Shown piece after piece: positions 28,783 through 37,125 of a DNA stretch of 64,000 nt. The notes below the pieces were generated by a model, which saw nothing but the letters and a program-made list of their open reading frames with translations, did no database searches and was not told the DNA's origin. This DNA is from Gemmatimonadales bacterium (GTDB lineage: Bacteria > Gemmatimonadota > Gemmatimonadetes > Palauibacterales > Palauibacteraceae). The stretch covers positions 124,001-188,000 of the forward strand of contig VXOJ01000007.1 of assembly GCA_009840115.1 (NCBI GenBank), read 5' to 3'. Positions within the stretch are counted from its first letter, which is position 1. Each line of letters opens with the position of its first letter. The position numbers and the translations under genes are program-made.

Positions 28783-31104
28783 CTACGGCACGCCGAGTCC
28801 GGCGAGCAGCCCGAAACGGTCCGCGCGCTGGTACGCCCGTTCGGCGGCTTCCACGTCGCCGAGGTGCTCCTCCGTCATGCCCTGCAGGTAGTACGCGAGG
28901 TAGTACTGCGCCGGAATGCTCGACTGCGTGGACGGCTCCGGCCACTCCTCCCATTCCAGCACGTCTTCGACCTCGAACACCTCCCACAGCAGTTCCTCGG
29001 TGCGGGCCCGGTCGTTCCACGTCGGCGAGATCGTGTTCGGCATGTACTCGCGCAGGTTCACGAGATCGCCCGTCTCTTCCAGCGGCTCATTGACGAGCTT
29101 GAAGGCGAGCCCGTGGCGGACGAGGTGCGGCTGCAATCCCCACTTCCCGTACACCGGCGGGGCGGTGGCCGCGAAGTAGACCGGCCGGTCCCCGAGCGAC
29201 TGCTGCATGATGTGGAACACGAGGATGTCGGGGTACAGAATCGAGTCTCCGCCGCGCACGGCCGCCGTCACCGCGCTCGAGACCTGGAACGCCGTGTCCC
29301 GGGCGACCGCGATCCCCGGCGCGAGCCCGTCGATCTGCGCGTCGCTGAGGGCGATGATCGAGCGCGTCGGGGCCGGCGCCGCCGCGTCCATGTACGGGCT
29401 CGCCGCGTTATCCCCGTCGAAGGGCCGCTGGCACACGATGGTCGTCGGGGAGTCCGCCGCCGACACCCCCGGCTCGCAGGGGGTCGTCAGCGACCGCAAC
29501 TGCTTCGGATACCAGTCCGTCCCGAGATAGGAGTGGACGATGACGGTCACGTCGCGCCGAATCCCCTCCACCTCCTGCAGGTACCAGAGCGGGAAGGTGT
29601 CGTTGTCCCCGTTCGTGAACAGCACGGCGTACGGCTCGACCGACTGCAGGATGTTGTACGCCCAGTCGCGGGCCGCGGTGTCCTCCGACCGGTCCGCGCG
29701 CGCGAAGTTGAAGAAGAAGGGGACGAACGCGACGGCAAGGATCGGCGCCGCCTTCCGATGCCGTGCGCCGAACCCGGACGGGCGCTCCCGCGGCAGACGC
29801 GTCCGTTCCGGGGGCACCGCGCTACTCTGCGGGGCCTGGGCCGTCCAGTTGCCCCACAGGGCGACGAGCCCCAGCCCGGCGTAGATCCCCCATAACTGGA
29901 AGCCGATGATGTAGAAGTAGTCGCGCTCCCGGACCTCGTGCAGGAGGATGTTCGGCACCTCCTCCAGGTACAGCGAGTAGCCGTACTTGAAGTTGAGATA
30001 GAAGACGAGCAGGAGCGTGACCGTGAAGAAGAGCGTCCCCGCGTAGACGAAGGTCTTCCGATCGCTCTTGAAGTGGGTCCAGAGACCGACGAGGGCGAGG
30101 AAGAGGAAGAGCATGCTCGCGGCGACCCGGCCGGCCGGCGGCAGCGAGCGCGCCCACTGCCAGTCGAAGTACTGCCAGTAGTTCGCGTACTGGGCGGACA
30201 GCGGAGCCTGGCGCTGCGTGATCGGCCCCGGGCCGTACTGGTCGCGGATCAGCGACAGCGCGAGCGGCTCGCACGCGACCGAGAACTTGGTGTTCCCGAA
30301 ACGGTCCTCGATCACCTTCGGCGTGACCGCCGAGACGAGCGAGGCACACTCCGGGTCCGCCTCGTCGATGATCGGGTTCTGCGCCGATCGGATGGGGACG
30401 AAGAGGAGCTGCACGGAGTAGCCGACCGCGAAGAGCGCCACGCCGAGTCCGAGGACGCGGGGGTTCAGCGCCGCGCGCCAGCGGTGGAGGAGCACGAACA
30501 ACGCCAGCGCCGGGCCCGGCAGCAGCGACATGGTGTGGTTCGACCAGCCCAGCCCGAGCAGGAGCGCGATCAGCACGAGCAGCCGGTTCCCGCGCGCCGA
30601 ATCCGCCTCGTCCACCCAGAGCATCGTCAGGTAGCTCACGAGCGAGACGACGAAGAGCGAGAGCGTGTAGACCTTCTCGTTCAGATTCGACTGGGTCCAC
30701 ACGGTGAAGGCCGTGGCCCCGATCCACACCGCGACCATCGAGGCCACGAGGATCTCGTGCCGGTTCTCCCGGAAGTGCGCGACCATGCGCGCCACGGCGA
30801 GGAAGGAGAAGAAGCTCGCCCCGGCGGAGAGCGTCGCGCTGAGGATGTTGATGCGGAGCGCGACCGGGAGCCCCGTGAACTCGAGGAGCATGGTCCACAC
30901 GCGCCCGACGAGGACGAACCCCGGATTCCCCGGCGGGTGCGGCAGCCCGAGGATGTGCGCCGTCGTCACGTACTCCGAGGTGTCCCAGAAACCGGTCGTC
31001 GGCGCGATCGTCAGCAGATAGAGCGACCACACGGCGAGGGCCGTCAAGAACCCCCACAGACGTAGCGTCAGCGGACCGATCTTCTCGCGCTCGATGCCGT
31101 TCAT
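28783..31104 (-). CDS. DUF2723 polytopic membrane protein (protein O-mannosyltransferase-like), first copy
   Basis: The 773-residue protein is nearly collinear with the next gene: FWDTSEYVTTAHILGLPHPP near residue 50, the same ARSLPP and RDYFYIIGFQLWGIYAGLGL segments, and LFTNGDNDTFPLWYLQEVEG. The copies differ most in the last 200 residues, in a Pro-rich insert before helix 12, and around the proposed acceptor-binding part. On the minus strand a TAATAC hexamer ends 7 nt before the ATG and no ribosome site is present. It begins the two-gene unit. Confidence 0.86.
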   Translation of the reverse strand: MNGIEREKIGPLTLRLWGFLTALAVWSLYLLTIAPTTGFWDTSEYVTTAHILGLPHPPGNPGFVLVGRVWTMLLEFTGLPVALRINILSATLSAGASFFSFLAVARMVAHFRENRHEILVASMVAVWIGATAFTVWTQSNLNEKVYTLSLFVVSLVSYLTMLWVDEADSARGNRLLVLIALLLGLGWSNHTMSLLPGPALALFVLLHRWRAALNPRVLGLGVALFAVGYSVQLLFVPIRSAQNPIIDEADPECASLVSAVTPKVIEDRFGNTKFSVACEPLALSLIRDQYGPGPITQRQAPLSAQYANYWQYFDWQWARSLPPAGRVAASMLFLFLALVGLWTHFKSDRKTFVYAGTLFFTVTLLLVFYLNFKYGYSLYLEEVPNILLHEVRERDYFYIIGFQLWGIYAGLGLVALWGNWTAQAPQSSAVPPERTRLPRERPSGFGARHRKAAPILAVAFVPFFFNFARADRSEDTAARDWAYNILQSVEPYAVLFTNGDNDTFPLWYLQEVEGIRRDVTVIVHSYLGTDWYPKQLRSLTTPCEPGVSAADSPTTIVCQRPFDGDNAASPYMDAAAPAPTRSIIALSDAQIDGLAPGIAVARDTAFQVSSAVTAAVRGGDSILYPDILVFHIMQQSLGDRPVYFAATAPPVYGKWGLQPHLVRHGLAFKLVNEPLEETGDLVNLREYMPNTISPTWNDRARTEELLWEVFEVEDVLEWEEWPEPSTQSSIPAQYYLAYYLQGMTEEHLGDVEAAERAYQRADRFGLLAGLGVP

Positions 31105-31247
31105 CACGCCGGTATTACGCCGCTCCGTTCCCGAGGTTCGCGTGGAAGGTGCCACCGGAAACCGGTCGGGCCCCACGGAGATGGGGCCGGGCTATCCGCG
31201 CGCCGAAACTAGCCCCCGCCCGCAACGGGAGCGAGCCGCAGCGCAGG

Positions 31248-32381
31248 TTACGGGATTCGGGTGAAGCGGACGCGGGCGGCGCGCCGGACGTCGAGGGAGT
31301 CGCGCGTCGTGCCGTAGAGTTCCGTCTCGGTGGCCCAGGCGGGATACGCGAGGTGTTCGACGCGGCGCGGCCAGCGGTATCGGGCCTCCAGCGTGCCCTC
31401 GTGGTAGACGTCGGCCTCGCGCATCTCATCTCCGTCGATCCCCGTCTTCTCCACCCACAGCCGGCCGGCGCGGTCGAAGAAGAGTTCGGCCAGGACCGGC
31501 TTGCGGTCGGGAACCCCGAACGGGTGGTCGCGCAGGTCGAACCTCTCCTTCTCCTGGTCGATGCGCGCCTGGGCGCGACGGCGCTCATCCGGACTCAACT
31601 CGGGCCCCTGCAGCGGCGCCTCGATCGTCGACGTGCTCCCATCGGGGTGGTGGAGCGTGACCGCGTAGGCGGAATTGACCGCCGTGGCCCACCGGCCACC
31701 CGGCCCGTGCCCGTGAATCCACAGCGGACCGAAGGGCTGGTAGAGGTAGAACGTGGCGGCCTGCTCTCCTATTCGGATGTCGACCGGGCTGAAGCCGGTG
31801 GCCTGCTCCTCGGCCGTCCCCATCGGGACCGTGTCCACGGCCATGCCCGGACCCAGGTGAAAGCGCGTGAGCCGGGTTTCGCCGGCCGCCGTCCCCAGAT
31901 CCACGAGCCGGCCCTCCGCATCGAAGGTGACCGGAGCGACCAGGTTGAAGGAGGCGTTGACGCTCCTGAGGCTGCGCGCGTACTCCGCGCCGTCGTCGCC
32001 GAGCCTGAACGCGCTGTAGCGGGCGCTCTCCCGCACCCACAGGAGGCCATTGGGCCCGAACGTCATGCAGCAGGGGTTCGTCAGCTCGCCGGGACCGTCC
32101 CCCTGACCTCCCAGACGGAAGGCGAAGCGCCCGTCCGCCTCGAACACCCGCACCTCGTGCGTCTGGTAGTCCGCGACGATCACCCTCCCGCGGTCGTCCG
32201 CCACCACGGAGCCGATGGTCGTGAACAGGTAGGGATCTTCTCCCTCCACCTCGCCGATCTCCAGGTCGATCACCCCCTCGAAGACCGCGACCTCGGGAGG
32301 TGGAGCGGGGGGTTCATCCGCGCACGCGGCGACGCCCGCGAGCAGCGCGGCCGCGACCGGGACCGGGATTCCAGGCTTCAC
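31248..32381 (-). CDS. 6-bladed beta-propeller lipoprotein (propeller 4 of the ECF locus)
   Basis: The 377-residue lipoprotein starts at GTG 32381 (VKPGIPVPVAAALLAGVAAC, lipid Cys at about 20). It then has NHL-like repeats: SVVADDRGRVIVADYQTHEV followed by RVFEADGRFAFRLGGQGDGP, then further blades to about 290 and a C-terminal domain ending RAARVRFTRIP. The GQGDGPGEL motif is typical of these bacterial propellers. The start overlaps the preceding propeller gene by 4 nt (GTGA). Ligand unknown. Confidence 0.85.
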   Translation of the reverse strand: MKPGIPVPVAAALLAGVAACADEPPAPPPEVAVFEGVIDLEIGEVEGEDPYLFTTIGSVVADDRGRVIVADYQTHEVRVFEADGRFAFRLGGQGDGPGELTNPCCMTFGPNGLLWVRESARYSAFRLGDDGAEYARSLRSVNASFNLVAPVTFDAEGRLVDLGTAAGETRLTRFHLGPGMAVDTVPMGTAEEQATGFSPVDIRIGEQAATFYLYQPFGPLWIHGHGPGGRWATAVNSAYAVTLHHPDGSTSTIEAPLQGPELSPDERRRAQARIDQEKERFDLRDHPFGVPDRKPVLAELFFDRAGRLWVEKTGIDGDEMREADVYHEGTLEARYRWPRRVEHLAYPAWATETELYGTTRDSLDVRRAARVRFTRIP

Positions 32382-33610
32382 GAGCCAGAGCGGTCGAGGG
32401 GCCAGGACTCCACGTACTCGACATCGAGTTCGTCGTCCCGCGATCCGAGGATATAGTTCTCGCCGATCTCCTCGACGCTGAAGCTCCCGGGCATCTCCAC
32501 CAGACCGAGGGCCCGGCCCTCCGGATCGAACACGGTCCACAGCCGGTGCTCCTCTCCGGGAAGCCGGTACTCCCGGACCCAGAGGTGACCCAGCCGGTCG
32601 ACACGCACTTCGGCGAAGGCGGGAAACGCCTCGACGAGCGGCATATCGGCGACCGCGTCCAGCGCCTCGGGCCGGTCGGGGTTCTGCCGGGCCACGGCGT
32701 CGCGCAGGTCTCCCCTGGTGGGCGCGCGGACCTCGTGGTCGCGGCGGACGACCCTCGCCAGTGACCCGTCGGGCCGGTAGGCGCGGATCTCGTAGCGGTC
32801 GTTCGAGGTGATGACGACCAGATCCCCCCACGTGAACTCGAACGAGCTTCGGCGGAAGGGATAGGGGCGGGGAAAAGGCGACCCGTCGACCGTGTTGACC
32901 ATGTACAGTTCCGATCCGGGGTACGCGCCCAGATCCCGCTGCACGCTCCCGTCCGCCTCGAGGATGCCGTACTCCACATCCGGCCGGATGATCTCCGAGG
33001 TGCCCGGTTCGCCGCGCTCGAACGTCGTGAGCGTGGCGGCGAAGACGCTCCCGTCGGGCAGCGGTCCGACGACCGACTGGTAGCCGCCCTCCGGCCTGAG
33101 AGCGCGACCGAACGTTCCATCCATGGAGAAGATGGAGATCCGGCCGCTGAACGGATCTCTGGCCATCAGCGAGTCGCCCGGCCACGGTTCCAGTCCACTT
33201 GGAGCCATGGCTCCGAATTCGCCGGGACCGTCCCCCTGGCCGCCCCACGACGCGAGGTGGATACCGTTCGCGTCGTATACGCGAAGCTCCCCGGTCCCCG
33301 CGTTGGCGACCACGATCCGTCCGTCCGAGAGGCGCATCGCACCGCCGACCCGGAAGAGTTCGTAGGCGGGGTCGCCCTCCGCCGTCCCGATCGACACGGT
33401 GGCTTGCAGGCCAACCCGCCAGCCCAGCCGCGATTCCGGGAGAGGGCGCCGATTCTCGACGATCGTCACCCCGGCGCTATCACGCACCGTGCTTTGCGGG
33501 CCTCCGCCGCCTCCGCCGCCGTCGCCGCCGCACGCCACACAGAGGGAGCCGAGGATGAGCGCGGGCGTGGCCGGCAGCGTCCAGATCGTTCGCGCGATTC
33601 GGATTGTCAT
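32378..33610 (-). CDS. 6-bladed beta-propeller lipoprotein (propeller 3 of the ECF locus)
   Basis: The 410-residue lipoprotein has a signal ending GSLCVACGG and a Gly run. It then has STVRDSAGVTIVENRRP, the leading strand shared with propeller 2, and blades such as GRIVVANAGTGELRVYDANG and SWGGQGDGPGEFGAMAPSGL. It is the first gene downstream of ECF promoter copy A, with about 40 nt of leader, and is coupled to propeller 4 by overlap. Function unknown. Confidence 0.86.
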   Translation of the reverse strand: MTIRIARTIWTLPATPALILGSLCVACGGDGGGGGGGPQSTVRDSAGVTIVENRRPLPESRLGWRVGLQATVSIGTAEGDPAYELFRVGGAMRLSDGRIVVANAGTGELRVYDANGIHLASWGGQGDGPGEFGAMAPSGLEPWPGDSLMARDPFSGRISIFSMDGTFGRALRPEGGYQSVVGPLPDGSVFAATLTTFERGEPGTSEIIRPDVEYGILEADGSVQRDLGAYPGSELYMVNTVDGSPFPRPYPFRRSSFEFTWGDLVVITSNDRYEIRAYRPDGSLARVVRRDHEVRAPTRGDLRDAVARQNPDRPEALDAVADMPLVEAFPAFAEVRVDRLGHLWVREYRLPGEEHRLWTVFDPEGRALGLVEMPGSFSVEEIGENYILGSRDDELDVEYVESWPLDRSGS

Positions 33611-33650
33611 GACGTGTCCAGGGAAGGAAGGCGGGGTCGGTTCAGCCGCA

Positions 33651-33689
33651 CCGAACCGGAGACACGATCAACGACGCCTTGGTTGCGCG
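33651..33689 (-). promoter_or_regulatory. ECF-type promoter, copy A (before propeller 3)
   Basis: On the minus strand: CGCGCAACCAA (33679-33689), 15 nt between GCAACC and GTGTC, then GTGTC (33661-33665) followed by TCCGGTTCGG. The GCAACC -35 and GTC-containing -10 are characteristic of ECF sigma promoters. The same sequence occurs at 36051-36088 and 40665-40702. The -35 lies over the last codons of propeller 2. Confidence 0.75.
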
Positions 33690-34903
33690 GAGATGAGCTC
33701 GTACACGGCGACGCTTTCTACGTCCAGGTCGTCGCGGAGGACGCCGAGGAGGAGGTCTTCGGTCACGTCGAGGATTCGGAACCGGGGCGGGGTCTCGACC
33801 TGTCCCAGCCACTCGCCGTCGGGGGAGATGATGGTGTAGGGGGAGCCCTCTTCGGGGTAGGCGGGGCGGTAGGAGGGCAGCCATACGTTGCCGTCGGCGT
33901 CGGCGAAGGGGGTGCCGAAGAACGGGACCGGCTGGCCGATCATGGCGCGGTACGCGGCCATGTCTTCCTGGATGATATCCTCGCGCCGGGCTTCGGACCC
34001 TACCTGATTTCTGCGGTAGAGCATCCGCATGTAGGTCTCGCCGTGCTCCAGGAGTTCCTCGGCCAGCAGGTTGGGCCCGGGTCGCCAGCGCACGATCTGG
34101 GATATCGTGCCGTCGGGCAGACGCCAGGTGATCTCGGGCCGGTCGGATCGGGTGTAGACGAACCGCCCTGCGGCGACCGTGACCTCGCCCATGGGCCGGA
34201 TGATCGGGGACTCCTCCCCCGACCGCTGACTCGGGAAGTGGTCGTACGACGCGACGGTGTCGAGGGCGCCGGTTTCGATATCGAACAGGGTCATGTGCCC
34301 GGCGAGCCACTCGGTGTCGATGTCGATCCAGAGACTGGCGGGGTGTCGGTTCCAGAGCAGCAGTTCGCCCGATGAGCCGATCCCGGCCACGCCGAAGTGC
34401 CCCGCCCGGGGGAGGCTCGAAATGCGCGCGACCGAGTCGCCGACGAAGAGCGTGAGGCGGGACAGACGATCATCGGGTACGAGGACGCTGTCCTGGCCCA
34501 GGACGAACACCGCGTGGGGGGAGATGACTTCGCCCGGCCCCTCTCCAGCGGTGGCGAGCACCTCGTGCGTCGTGCCGTCCGGACTCAGGACGACCATGCC
34601 GCTGTACCAGGCGACGACCGCGCCTCCATCCGGCAGGAGCCGGCCGGCGTCGACGAACTGGAATTCGTAGTCGCCCGGATTCGCCCCGTGCCGGTACCGC
34701 GGTTCCGCCGCGAGGGCGAAGGGCGCCTCGCCCTCCGGCTGGCCGGCGTACTCGACGATCCGCACGCCGGCGCTGTCCCGGACCTGGACCCCGATGTCGT
34801 CGGCGGGCCCGGGGTCTCCCCCGCAGGCGGCGAGGACCGCCGCCAGGATCGGTATGCGGCTCAGCGTCTGTACGCGGCGCGACGGCTGTGTGCGGCGCTT
34901 CAC
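33668..34903 (-). CDS. 6-bladed beta-propeller lipoprotein (propeller 2 of the ECF locus)
   Basis: The 411-residue lipoprotein begins at GTG 34903 (VKRRTQPSRRVQTLSRIPIL, then AAVLAACGG with the lipid Cys). It has VQVRDSAGVRIVEYAGQP as leading strand, blades with GGAVVAWYSGMVVLSPDG and ATAGEGPGEVISP, and a tail ending VESVAVYELISAQPRRR. It overlaps the propeller 1 stop by 4 nt, so both come from ECF promoter copy B. Unlike propellers 1 and 3 it has many hydrophilic loops after blade 4. Function unknown. Confidence 0.85.
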   Translation of the reverse strand: MKRRTQPSRRVQTLSRIPILAAVLAACGGDPGPADDIGVQVRDSAGVRIVEYAGQPEGEAPFALAAEPRYRHGANPGDYEFQFVDAGRLLPDGGAVVAWYSGMVVLSPDGTTHEVLATAGEGPGEVISPHAVFVLGQDSVLVPDDRLSRLTLFVGDSVARISSLPRAGHFGVAGIGSSGELLLWNRHPASLWIDIDTEWLAGHMTLFDIETGALDTVASYDHFPSQRSGEESPIIRPMGEVTVAAGRFVYTRSDRPEITWRLPDGTISQIVRWRPGPNLLAEELLEHGETYMRMLYRRNQVGSEARREDIIQEDMAAYRAMIGQPVPFFGTPFADADGNVWLPSYRPAYPEEGSPYTIISPDGEWLGQVETPPRFRILDVTEDLLLGVLRDDLDVESVAVYELISAQPRRR

Positions 34904-36018
34904 CGGGCGAAGGGCAGGTCTGCGATGTCGTACCAGTCGAGGGCTCGATCGGGAATGCCGTCGCCGTCGTCCGGACCGGCCTGCCGGTCCACCAGCACGA
35001 CCAGCGTCGAGCCCAGGAGGTCGAAGGCCCGGAGCCGGTCCCTGACCCGCACCGAGCCGAGGTAGGCGGCATCCTCGTACACGTCCAGCCAGGACCATTC
35101 GTGCTGGTCGCGCTGGGTGGCGATCCAGTAGCGGTTGGCAGCGTCGAACACCTGCTCGCCCGTGCGCAGGTAGTAGTTCTTCGGAGTGGCGCGGTAGCGC
35201 TCCAACGCCTCGTCGGTGGCGGGGGTGCGCGGGAGACCCTGCGACCGGTTCAAGGCCAGGAGTTCCTCTTCCGTCCGGGCCACGTCCTGCTCGTTCGGGA
35301 GTTCCGGGACGTACAGCGGCGCGCGGAGCACCGTTGCTTCACCGGTGCCGCCGACGAAGATCAGATGCCCTTCGCAGGCCACGAACGCCCAGCCCCCGGC
35401 CGGGTCCGGGATGCCGTGGATAACTTGCCCGCACTCGATGTCCCACGGCCCGGGCGGCGACTCTTCCTGCCCCACGACCTCCCCGGAGGCGAGGTCCACG
35501 TCGTACCGGGTCATCAGCGATCCGGACATCCGGCCGAGCATCACCATGTAGTCCAGCGCCACGCCTGAAATCGCGGTGCCGAACGACTGGAAGGGCTGGA
35601 ACACCTCCGGCAGCATCACATCCGACACCCAAGCGCCCGATGGCTCGAAGACCGTGAAGCGGCCCAGGTCGGAATCCACCACACCGACGGTTCCCGCCTC
35701 CCCGCGTGAGAGATACGCGGGATCGATGAACTCGCCGGGGCCCTCGCCCTCGCGCCCGAAGACTCCGACGACGCCGCCTTCCCTCGTCACGCAGCGCACC
35801 TGCCCCTCGTAGGAATCGATGACGCAGGCCGTGCGCTCGTCCGCGAGCAGCGCGACTTCTTCGCTTTCGCTCAGCGGCACGGCCGCCGTGCTGATGAGTT
35901 CGGGCGTGAAAGCACCCGGCCCCCCGGCATCGCGCGGACCGCAGGCGGCGACAAAGGCGCAGACGGCGATAAGAGCCAGGAGCGGAAGGCACGTACCGGC
36001 ACGGAACCACTGACGCAT
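34900..36018 (-). CDS. 6-bladed beta-propeller lipoprotein (propeller 1 of the ECF locus)
   Basis: The 372-residue lipoprotein has LLALIAVCAFVAACG as signal and lipobox. The blades are ACVIDSYEGQVRCVTREGGV, VFGREGEGPGEFIDPAYLSR and GTVGVVDSDLGRFTVFEPSG. It starts about 35 nt below ECF promoter copy B with a GGGGGAGAG ribosome site. It is coupled to propeller 2. The family is often described as sensing or scaffold modules, but no ligand is known here. Confidence 0.85.
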   Translation of the reverse strand: MRQWFRAGTCLPLLALIAVCAFVAACGPRDAGGPGAFTPELISTAAVPLSESEEVALLADERTACVIDSYEGQVRCVTREGGVVGVFGREGEGPGEFIDPAYLSRGEAGTVGVVDSDLGRFTVFEPSGAWVSDVMLPEVFQPFQSFGTAISGVALDYMVMLGRMSGSLMTRYDVDLASGEVVGQEESPPGPWDIECGQVIHGIPDPAGGWAFVACEGHLIFVGGTGEATVLRAPLYVPELPNEQDVARTEEELLALNRSQGLPRTPATDEALERYRATPKNYYLRTGEQVFDAANRYWIATQRDQHEWSWLDVYEDAAYLGSVRVRDRLRAFDLLGSTLVVLVDRQAGPDDGDGIPDRALDWYDIADLPFAR

Positions 36019-36050
36019 GACGCTCTCCCCCGGATCGGTTCAGTCTTGCC

Positions 36051-36088
36051 GAATCGGGGACACGGTCAGCGGCGGCTTTGGTTGCGCG
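36051..36088 (-). promoter_or_regulatory. ECF-type promoter, copy B (before propeller 1)
   Basis: On the minus strand: CGCGCAACCAAA (36077-36088), 16 nt between GCAACC and GTGTC, then GTGTC (36059-36063) and CCCGATTC. The downstream leader also resembles copy A (GGTTCAG shared on the plus strand). It sits in the 70-bp gap after the HEAT-repeat gene. Confidence 0.75.
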
Positions 36089-37105
36089 TCAGTCCGGCTG
36101 GCCGTGGATCCATGCGGCCCAGGCCTCGACATCCGTGCCGAAGTCCTCGCCGCTGATGGCCTCGAGGAAGGCGATGGCCGGCGCGCGCGTGCCGCGGTGT
36201 TCGGCTCCCGCGTAGGCGAGCAGGAGATCGGGGCGCTCCCGCGCCAGCCGCCGGCCGAACTCGGGTGCGACGCCCGTCGCGAGGAGGACCCGGAGCGTCG
36301 TGGCGAACTGCCACGGCCTCGTCCCGCCGAAGATCGCCAGCAGAGGCTCTTCCGCCGGAGTCCAGTCCACCGGGCGCAGCGAGTCGTCGGAGGCGGTCAG
36401 CCCCCGGAGCACGCCGCCGGCCATTCCGCCGACCCGGTCCACCGGGTCCGTCGCGGCAAGGACCAGCGCGTGCCACGTCGCGTCGCGATCCACGAAGTTG
36501 CTGAGCACGAGCGTGGCGACCTCGCGTGTCTGCCACGAGGAGTCTCTCGCAAGAAGCTCGCGGGCGAGGCGGTCGTCGCGCCTCCGGTCCACGCGGTCGA
36601 GCAGGCTCCAGACCTGCGCCAGGTCTCCGGCGTCGATTCCCATCATCCATTCGGCCACCTCGGCGGTGCGATCGGCATCGCCCCGTGCGTAGAGCACCTG
36701 AGCTGCCCTGCTCAGCAGCCCGGGGTTCTCCTCCGCGAAGGCCTTCAGGCTCTCCAGGGCCTCCGGCAGGACGAGGGTGTCGCTGCCGATCGTGCGAGGG
36801 CGGACGCGGGTGGCGTCTTCGACGCCGACCACGACCGTGTAGACCTCGTCGGACCCCATGGTGCGGTACGACATGGCGGCCGCGTCGGCGAATCCGAGGT
36901 CGCGCTCCATTACGGCTGCGCAGGCGTGGAACGGCAGGTCGGGAGCCAGTTCCTGAATCGCGTCGAAGAGTTCGCGCGCGGTCCACTCCTTCAACCCGAC
37001 GAACTCGACGGGTCCGTCGGGCCCTTCGATCACCTGGCCGACGCTCGGGGCCGCCGTCGCGGCGAGGAGCAGGATCAAGCCGGGCACCGCGCGCGCGAAC
37101 TTCAT
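36089..37105 (-). CDS. Exported HEAT-like repeat protein
   Basis: The 338-residue protein has a signal peptide (RAVPGLILLLAATAAPSVGQ). It then has an Asp/Glu-rich first domain (DLPFHACAAVMERDLGFADA) and helical repeats over about 130-320, with HEAT-like spacing (LARELLARDSSWQTREVATL, ALVLAATDPVDRVGGMAGGV). It is the last gene of the sigma-led unit, 20 nt after a longer HEAT-like protein, with AAGGAG before the ATG. Such repeats bind proteins; the partner could be the anti-sigma factor or the lipoproteins. Function unknown. Confidence 0.65.
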   Translation of the reverse strand: MKFARAVPGLILLLAATAAPSVGQVIEGPDGPVEFVGLKEWTARELFDAIQELAPDLPFHACAAVMERDLGFADAAAMSYRTMGSDEVYTVVVGVEDATRVRPRTIGSDTLVLPEALESLKAFAEENPGLLSRAAQVLYARGDADRTAEVAEWMMGIDAGDLAQVWSLLDRVDRRRDDRLARELLARDSSWQTREVATLVLSNFVDRDATWHALVLAATDPVDRVGGMAGGVLRGLTASDDSLRPVDWTPAEEPLLAIFGGTRPWQFATTLRVLLATGVAPEFGRRLARERPDLLLAYAGAEHRGTRAPAIAFLEAISGEDFGTDVEAWAAWIHGQPD

Positions 37106-37125
37106 GGGGACTCCTTGGCTGTGTC

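Noticed and set aside
26519-28891. A 790-codon plus-strand frame opposite the DUF2723 gene
   Set aside because: Composition is Arg/Glu/Val/Asp-biased with no signal, helix or domain pattern, and it mirrors the real membrane protein on the other strand.
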